From contig DAOOIT010000005.1 of NCBI GenBank assembly GCA_035384565.1, forward strand, positions 43,893-107,892: a stretch of DNA of 64,000 nucleotides, given 5' to 3'. The translations under genes were made by a program, and so were the position numbers. The notes beneath the pieces are model-generated. The model saw only the letters and a program-made list of their open reading frames with translations, did no database searches and was not told the origin of the DNA. Each line of letters starts with the position of its first letter. Positions within the stretch are counted from its first letter, which is position 1. Positions 58,472 through 64,000 of this stretch are shown here, in pieces. This DNA is from Planctomycetota bacterium. Lineage in GTDB: Bacteria > Planctomycetota > PUPC01 > DSUN01.

Positions 58472-58762
58472 ATGCCGCTTGGCCAGATCATCTCGCTGCT
58501 GATCGTAGGCGCCGTGACGGGCACCCTCGCGGGCGGGCTGGTGACGCGCCGCCGCGAGGGCTTCGGCCACCTGTTGAACCTCCTGTGCGGCGTAGGGGGC
58601 GCGCTGATCGGCGGGGGCCTGTTCAACCTGCTTCACATCAACCTGGGTTTCGGCAGCATCGCCGTGAGCCTGGAGGACCTCGTCGTGGCCTTCGTGGGCG
58701 CGCTGCTCCTGCTGGGGATTGTGGCGCTGCTGCGCGGCCCATCGAAAAAGCCCAGAAAGTAA
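58472..58762 (+). CDS. GlsB/YeaQ/YmgE-type small membrane protein
   Basis: A 96-residue protein with three hydrophobic segments: LGQIISLLIVGAVTGTLAGG, LLCGVGGALIGGGLFNLLHI and VVAFVGALLLLGIVALLRGP. This is the transglycosylase-associated (GlsB/YeaQ/YmgE) layout, a stress-related inner-membrane family of unclear function. ATG 58472 has GGAGG seven bases upstream. The C-terminus is basic (KKPRK). A hairpin starts at its stop codon. A single-gene unit. Confidence 0.88.
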   Translation: MPLGQIISLLIVGAVTGTLAGGLVTRRREGFGHLLNLLCGVGGALIGGGLFNLLHINLGFGSIAVSLEDLVVAFVGALLLLGIVALLRGPSKKPRK

Positions 58763-58783
58763 GGGCGGCCCGAAAGCCGCCCT
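58762..58783. terminator. Candidate bidirectional terminator hairpin
   Basis: AGGGCGGC, six bases, GCCGCCCT, starting at the last base of the upstream stop codon and lying between convergent genes. No T-run follows on either strand, so it may be a weak terminator or another repeat. Confidence 0.4.
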
Positions 58784-58816
58784 CACGAGCCGATGAGCGG
58801 GACTCGGCAAACGCCG

Positions 58817-59308
58817 CTACTGTGACGGAGTGGGCGGCGCCTGCTTGCGGAGGGTGACGTAGAGCGTGGCATCGCCCCGCGGGGGCACCGACGCCTGCCT
58901 CGCAAGGTTCGCGTTCACCGTGGTCGGGCTGAGGGTCCACATCGCGCCGGTCAGCGGGTCCACGATCAACCAGCCGATCAGGCCGCCGATGAAGAAATTC
59001 CCCACGATGTACCACCCGCCCAGCGAGCCGGAGATGGTGACAATGGCGGGCGTGTAGCCCTCGTGCTCGATCTGCACGCGGTACTCGCCGCTGGAGAAGA
59101 AGCCGCTGCCCCGCTTGAGCTTGAGCGTGCAGGGCGTCGCCTGGGCCGTGACCACCGAGCCCGAACTGTCGTAGATCGTCACCCGGCTGCCCGCAGGCGA
59201 GGCGAAGATCGAAACCGATTGCCGCGTGCCATTGACGATGGACGCGCAGCCCGAGCCCCCGATGACGGCCGCCAGCGCCACCAGGCCGCAGATCAACCCG
59301 CTCCTCAT
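58817..59308 (-). CDS. Lipoprotein with PEGA-like domain
   Basis: A 163-residue lipoprotein: signal LICGLVALAAVIGGSGC with the lipobox GSGC, then ASIVNGTRQSVSIFASPAGS. A PEGA-like beta stretch (GSRVTIYDSSGSVVTAQATP, YRVQIEHEGYTPAIVTI) and a hydrophobic, glycine-rich segment (GNFFIGGLIGWLIVDPLTGA) follow. Members of this type sit on the periplasmic face of a membrane; function unknown. ATG 59308 precedes the signal sequence; the open frame further upstream is not signal-like. A convergent neighbour ends 55 bases away. Confidence 0.85.
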   Translation of the reverse strand: MRSGLICGLVALAAVIGGSGCASIVNGTRQSVSIFASPAGSRVTIYDSSGSVVTAQATPCTLKLKRGSGFFSSGEYRVQIEHEGYTPAIVTISGSLGGWYIVGNFFIGGLIGWLIVDPLTGAMWTLSPTTVNANLARQASVPPRGDATLYVTLRKQAPPTPSQ

Positions 59309-59470
59309 GGGGTGCAATTCAGCCGACCCGGCGAGCATCCTAGCGCGAGTTCCGCGGCCCGTCAAGCGTCATTCGCCCCGCATCGCGCCTTGCGCCCGGC
59401 GACGGGAAGCGCTATCAACAAGGCTGCTTGAACGGCCATCGAGGCGCCCCGGCACGAAAGGAACCCCCCA

Positions 59471-60286
59471 ATGAACGGACACGACCTGGCGCAGGCGTTA
59501 CGAGCAGGGCGGCGCGTGTATGGCACCTGCATTACCGCGCCCTCGCCGCGCTGGCCCGGCGTGGTGAAGGGCCTTGGCCTCGACTTCGTGTTCCTTGACA
59601 CCGAGCACGTGGCCCAGGACCGCGAGAAGTTGTCGTGGATGTGCGGGGCGTACCGCAGCCTGGGCATTGCGCCCGTGGTGCGCATCCCCGAGCCCGACCC
59701 GTATCAGGCCTGCATGGTCTTCGACGGCGGGGCCGAGGGGGTGATCGCGCCCTATGTGGAGACGGCGGCCCAGGTGCGCGCCCTCGTCGGCGCGGCCAAG
59801 CTGCGGCCGCTCAAGGGCGAGCGCCTCCATGATCGCCTGGAGGGCAAGGCTCCGCTCGAGCCCCAGTTGGAGAGCTACCTGGCCGAGCGCAACGCGGGCA
59901 GCGCGCTGATCGTGAACATCGAGAGCACGCCCGCCCTCGCCGCGCTGGACGAGATTGTCGCGGTAGCCGGCCTCGACGCCGTGCTGATCGGGCCGCACGA
60001 CCTCACGTGCAGCCTGGGAGTCCCCGAGCAATACCAGCACCCGCGCTTCGACGAGGCGGTGCGCACCATCGTGCGCAAGGCCCGCGCCGCGGGCGTGGGC
60101 GCGGGCATTCACTACTGGCTGGGCACCGAGCAGGAGATCGCCTGGGCACGCGACGGCCTGAACCTGGTGATCCATAGCACCGACAGCGTGCTTTTCGCCA
60201 ACGCCTTGCGGGCCGACCTGGCGACGCTGCGGGGCGCGCTGGGCGATAGCGCGGCCGCGCGCGCGCCTGCCGAGCCCCAGGTGTAG
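59471..60286 (+). CDS. HpcH/HpaI-family class II aldolase
   Basis: A 271-residue aldolase of the HpaI/GarL type, which cleaves 2-keto-3-deoxy-sugar acids or 2,4-dihydroxy-heptenedioate to pyruvate and an aldehyde with a divalent metal. Markers are GLGLDFVFLDTEHVAQDREK, GIAPVVRIPEPDPYQACMVF, DGGAEGVIAPYVETAAQVRA, the metal Glu in VNIESTPAL and Asp in GPHDLTCSLGVP. Length is normal; no signal peptide. ATG 59471 is preceded by AAAGGA. It stands alone; the substrate may be a sugar acid from polysaccharide breakdown. Confidence 0.9.
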   Translation: MNGHDLAQALRAGRRVYGTCITAPSPRWPGVVKGLGLDFVFLDTEHVAQDREKLSWMCGAYRSLGIAPVVRIPEPDPYQACMVFDGGAEGVIAPYVETAAQVRALVGAAKLRPLKGERLHDRLEGKAPLEPQLESYLAERNAGSALIVNIESTPALAALDEIVAVAGLDAVLIGPHDLTCSLGVPEQYQHPRFDEAVRTIVRKARAAGVGAGIHYWLGTEQEIAWARDGLNLVIHSTDSVLFANALRADLATLRGALGDSAAARAPAEPQV

Positions 60287-60389
60287 GCATCCGAGGGGAG
60301 ATCGGCGCACGAGCCTCGCTCCGCAACTGCTGCTCGCGCCGTGTGTTATGGCTGCGCAGGAGAAAAGTTAACGCGAATTAATTTTTTCC

Positions 60390-60417
60390 TTGCATTTCCT
60401 GAACAGGGTGGTATAAT
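60390..60417 (+). promoter_or_regulatory. Strong orphan promoter
   Basis: TTGCAT, 16-base spacer, TATAAT, in an AT-rich stretch that stands out from the rest of the window. The next CDS is more than 300 bases away and has its own promoter, so this one may serve a non-coding transcript. Confidence 0.6.
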
Positions 60418-60423
60418 CACGAG

Positions 60424-60630
60424 CGTCCAAGGATGAGCATTCTTGGGCGTTCTTCCAACCGCGAATCTGCTCGGTTTGGCCGCGTCCCAAAGACGCGGCC
60501 AAGTCGTTTAAGCCTGCCCCGCAAGCTTCCCCACCCACGCCTCAGCGCTGGCGGAGAAGGCGCCGCGTGTGATGAGTTGTCGCGCCCTGTCACCCAGTGT
60601 AAATCGCGCTCCGGGGAACGCCCTGAGTGA
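60424..60630 (+). ncRNA. Possible structured RNA or long leader
   Basis: Downstream of the orphan promoter two hairpins are clear: CCAAG...CTTGG near 60427-60446 and an 11-bp perfect stem TTGGCCGCGTC-CCAAA-GACGCGGCCAA at 60476-60502. No reading frame of note occurs. It matches no RNA family I know; it could also be a repeat. Confidence 0.35.
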
Positions 60631-60658
60631 TTGACTCTCCCGCGGGAAAGCGTATATT
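60631..60658 (+). promoter_or_regulatory. moxR operon promoter
   Basis: TTGACT, 16-base spacer, TATATT, about 70 bases before GTG 60737. Confidence 0.55.
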
Positions 60659-60736
60659 CGGGTCGTGCGTCGCGCGCGGACCCTCGCGCGCGGCGCCTGG
60701 CGTGTGATCGCCCCGCACAGGGAAAGGAGAGACCCC

Positions 60737-61804
<1,068 letters not shown>

Positions 61805-61845
61805 CTGACAGGACCTCCGCTGGGCGGGCCCGACTGGTTTCACTT

Positions 61846-61922
61846 GTCCCACAGGTCCCACCCGTCCCACCGGACCCGTGGGACTCCTAAGACCAGTGGG
61901 ACCCGTGAGACGAGTGAGAAGC
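61846..61922. repeat. 9-nt periodic array with inversion
   Basis: Three GTCCCACNN units are followed, after GACCC, by complementary-type units: GTGGGACTC, CTAAGACCA, GTGGGACCC, GTGAGACGA, GTGAGAAGC. The array fills the moxR-DUF58 gap. It can fold back on itself and resembles 25736-25789 in period. Confidence 0.7.
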
Positions 61923-61926
61923 ATCC

Positions 61927-62868
61927 ATGGCCGAACCAACGACTGCCCCGAAGTACATGCGCCTCCTCGACCCCGAGGCCCTCTCGAAGATCGGGCGGCT
62001 CGAGCTGCTGGCCCGCGGCGTAGTCGAGGGCTTCGTGGCCGGCCGCCACCGCAGCCCCTACCGGGGCTTCTCCGTCGAATTCGCCGACCACCGCGAGTAC
62101 GTCCCAGGCGACGACCCCGACGACCTCGACTGGCGCGTCTACGCCAAGTCTGACCGCTATTACATCAAGCGCTACATCGAGGAGACCAACCTCCGCTCGA
62201 TCATCCTGCTCGACGCCTCGGGCTCGATGAAGTACACCGGCGACCAGGCGGCCCGCCGCAACGGCAAGCGCCTCTCGAAGTTCGAATACGGCCAGTACCT
62301 CGCCGCCAGCCTCGCCCACCTCATGATCCACCAGCAGGACGCCGTGGGGCTCGTGACCTTCGACACCAGGGTCCGCCGCTACATCCCCGCCCGCAGCCGC
62401 TCCAGCCACCTGCGCTCCATCCTCGAGGAGCTGGACAAGACCGAGCCGGGCGCCGAGACCGCTCTGCCGCCGATCTTCCACGACATCGCCGAGCGCATCC
62501 ACCGACGCGGCCTGATCATCATCATCTCCGACCTCTTCGACGACCCCGAGCAGATGATCAATGCCCTGCACCACTTCCGCTACCGCAAGCACGAGGTCAT
62601 CGTCCTCCACGTCATGGCCGAGGAGGAGTTCAGCTTCCCCTTCGACCGCTGGAGCCTCTTCCGCGACCTCGAGGTCGCCGGCCAGAAGGTGCAGCTCGAC
62701 CCGCGCTCGATCCGCGCCGCCTACCTCGACGAGATTCAGAAGTTCATCGGCCGCCTCGAGAGGGGCTGCGGCCAGATGAACGTGGACTATGTGCCCATGA
62801 CCACGCGCCGCGACTTCGACGTGGCGCTGACCACCTATCTGGCTCGCCGCAGGAGCCTGACGAAGTAA
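61927..62868 (+). CDS. DUF58-domain protein
   Basis: A 313-residue DUF58 protein, the usual partner of MoxR. The signature is SPYRGFSVEFADHREYVPGD followed by DLDWRVYAKSDRYYIKRYIE, then a degenerate VWA-like fold with LDASGSMKYTG, AVGLVTFDTRVRRYIPARS and IIISDLFDDPEQM. It probably binds a metal through the DASGS motif. It is cytoplasmic or membrane-associated; no helix is seen. The stop overlaps the next ATG (TAATG), so the BatA-like gene is coupled to it. Confidence 0.94.
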   Translation: MAEPTTAPKYMRLLDPEALSKIGRLELLARGVVEGFVAGRHRSPYRGFSVEFADHREYVPGDDPDDLDWRVYAKSDRYYIKRYIEETNLRSIILLDASGSMKYTGDQAARRNGKRLSKFEYGQYLAASLAHLMIHQQDAVGLVTFDTRVRRYIPARSRSSHLRSILEELDKTEPGAETALPPIFHDIAERIHRRGLIIIISDLFDDPEQMINALHHFRYRKHEVIVLHVMAEEEFSFPFDRWSLFRDLEVAGQKVQLDPRSIRAAYLDEIQKFIGRLERGCGQMNVDYVPMTTRRDFDVALTTYLARRRSLTK

Positions 62869-64000
62869 TGAAGTTCAACAATGCCCTCATGCTGATCGGC
62901 CTCGTCGCAGTGCTCGTGCCGATCTTGATCCATCTGCTCAATCGCAGCCGGGCCAAGGTGCTCGACTGGGGCGCGATGCGCTTCCTCCTGGCCTCGCTCA
63001 CGTCGCAGAACCGCCGCATCCTGGTCGAGGAGATGATCCTGCTGGCCCTCCGCTGCCTGCTCGTGGCCTTCGTGGTGATGGCCATGGCCCAGCCGTTCCT
63101 GCCCACGCGCTCGAGCATTCCGTGGGCCGTCACGCTGCCGGCGTTCCTCGGCGCCGCCATCGCGCTCGGGGTGGCAGCGGCGATGTGGAGCTATCGCCGC
63201 GCGCGCTGGCTGCTCCTCGCGGTCGCCCTCGTGCTCGGCGCGGTGGCGGGCGGAGCCTCCGCTCTGGAACAGTGGTGGCAGGAGCTCAAGTGGGCCGCCG
63301 GCCGCGGCGAGCGCGACGTGGCCCTCGTGCTCGACGCCTCGATGTCCATGACCCTCAACGTCGAGGGCAAGACGAACTTCGAGCGCGCCGTCGAGGAGGC
63401 GCGCACGCTCATCAACGGCTGCAAGCCGGGCGACGCCGTGTGCCTGTGGCTGGCCGGCCCCGTGCCGCGGGCCGTGGTGGCCGCCCCCACCGCCGACCGC
63501 CAGCAACTCGCCGCCGCCCTCGAGGGCCTCGCCCCCATGGGCGGCACCATGGCCGTCCTCGAAGCCATCAACGCCGCCGCCCAGTCGCTCGCCGACGGGC
63601 ACAACGTCACGAAGAAGATCGTCCTCCTCACCGACGGCCAGAACGTGGGCTGGGACCCGCGCTCCGAGGCCCGCTGGCGCTTCCTGGCCGAGAGCCTCAA
63701 GGCCCTGCCGGTCCCGCCGCAGATCATCTGCCGCCGCCTGCCCTTGCCCCAGACCCTGCGCAACGCCGCCGTGGCCGACCTCGCGTTCTCCCGAAAGGTC
63801 GTCGGCACCGACCGCTCGGTCCGCATCAGCGTCAAAGTGATGAACACCGGCACCGTGCCCCTGCGGCCCGAGGCGGTCGAGCTGAGCGTGGACGGCGCCA
63901 AGGTGGCCACCGAGAAGCTCGCCACCGACATCCCGCCGAAGGCCGCCGAAACCGTACGCTTCGACCACCGCTTCGAGCAGGCCGGGCCACGCCTCGTCTC
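62868..64000 (+). CDS. BatA-like VWA membrane protein (cut by window end)
   Basis: The first 377 or so residues of a larger protein whose 3' end lies beyond the window. The BatA N-terminal domain is seen in LIGLVAVLVPILIHLLNRSR and LRCLLVAFVVMAMAQPFLP, with more helices near residues 84-130. A VWA domain follows with MIDAS LDASMSMTLN, NGCKPGDAVCLWLAGP and KKIVLLTDGQNVGWDPRSE. From about 300 a periplasmic beta-rich region begins (VRISVKVMNTGTVPL). The operon order moxR-DUF58-BatA is standard. The ATG overlaps the DUF58 stop by one base. Confidence 0.9.
   Translation, partial: MKFNNALMLIGLVAVLVPILIHLLNRSRAKVLDWGAMRFLLASLTSQNRRILVEEMILLALRCLLVAFVVMAMAQPFLPTRSSIPWAVTLPAFLGAAIALGVAAAMWSYRRARWLLLAVALVLGAVAGGASALEQWWQELKWAAGRGERDVALVLDASMSMTLNVEGKTNFERAVEEARTLINGCKPGDAVCLWLAGPVPRAVVAAPTADRQQLAAALEGLAPMGGTMAVLEAINAAAQSLADGHNVTKKIVLLTDGQNVGWDPRSEARWRFLAESLKALPVPPQIICRRLPLPQTLRNAAVADLAFSRKVVGTDRSVRISVKVMNTGTVPLRPEAVELSVDGAKVATEKLATDIPPKAAETVRFDHRFEQAGPRLV

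Noticed and set aside
62868..64000. BatA-like gene as truncated
   Set aside because: The frame is open to the last base; it is cut by the window, not broken.

Overview
The window is GC-rich and gene-dense, with small, often overlapping operons. Several markers point to an uncultured bacterium of the Planctomycetota or wider PVC type: PEP-CTERM sorting signals, a DUF1080 protein, a GH172/DUF2961 protein, two Gfo/Idh/MocA oxidoreductases, a type II pseudopilin, and the DUF4175 / squalene-cyclase-like / MoxR / DUF58 / BatA neighbourhood. This is judged from gene content only; there is no rRNA or tRNA gene to confirm it.

Layout. 1-0.7 kb: non-coding repeats. 0.7-7.1 kb: glycan-related and secreted proteins (GH172, serine beta-lactamase-like protein, DUF1080, pseudopilin). 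7.2-12.8 kb: housekeeping (gatB, gatA, hemL, divergent purM). 12.8-17.8 kb: secreted TPR and propeller-like proteins and two Gfo/Idh/MocA genes separated by three large hairpins. 18.0-22.1 kb: a foreign-looking three-gene module made of a GHKL ATPase with Ig-like domains, a winged-helix protein and an M.PvuII-like DNA methyltransferase. 22.5-38.5 kb: one long minus-strand sulfur operon. In transcription order it encodes DUF2061, APS reductase, a ModA-like protein, CysK, a ThiF/MoeB-like E1, a PEP-CTERM protein, MetY, Thi4, a Cys-rich peptide, DUF6775, a sulfite reductase-TusA fusion, LarE and three paralogous radical SAM enzymes. The gene for an Rrf2 regulator with three cysteines lies next to it, and the same 23-bp operator-like sequence stands before the operon and before the regulator. 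39.6-47.4 kb: ABC sugar permeases, a sialidase-like protein, a sodium symporter and a large secreted esterase. 47.6-49.1 kb: a two-gene cassette (SDH-type Clp-fold protease plus a small basic protein) between perfect 109-bp direct repeats of the 3' end of a PQQ-propeller gene. 51.5-58.8 kb: DUF4175 giant protein, alpha-toroid protein, PEP-CTERM protein, small membrane protein. 58.8-64 kb: lipoprotein, HpaI-type aldolase, MoxR, DUF58 and a BatA-like VWA protein cut by the window end.

How the parts work together. The sulfur operon can reduce APS to sulfite and sulfite to sulfide, and it carries several enzymes that can use sulfide (CysK, MetY, and possibly Thi4 and LarE). The three radical SAM proteins at its end have no known role in this pathway and are its main puzzle. 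The GHKL-winged-helix-methyltransferase module and the protease cassette both use less GC-biased codons than their neighbours and look acquired. They are the best candidates for undescribed defence or mobile systems.

The intergenic DNA is rich in dispersed palindromes of several families: three-way-junction elements (some inside reading frames), triple-hairpin elements, TTGCAA-centred perfect palindromes, and 7- to 9-nt periodic arrays.
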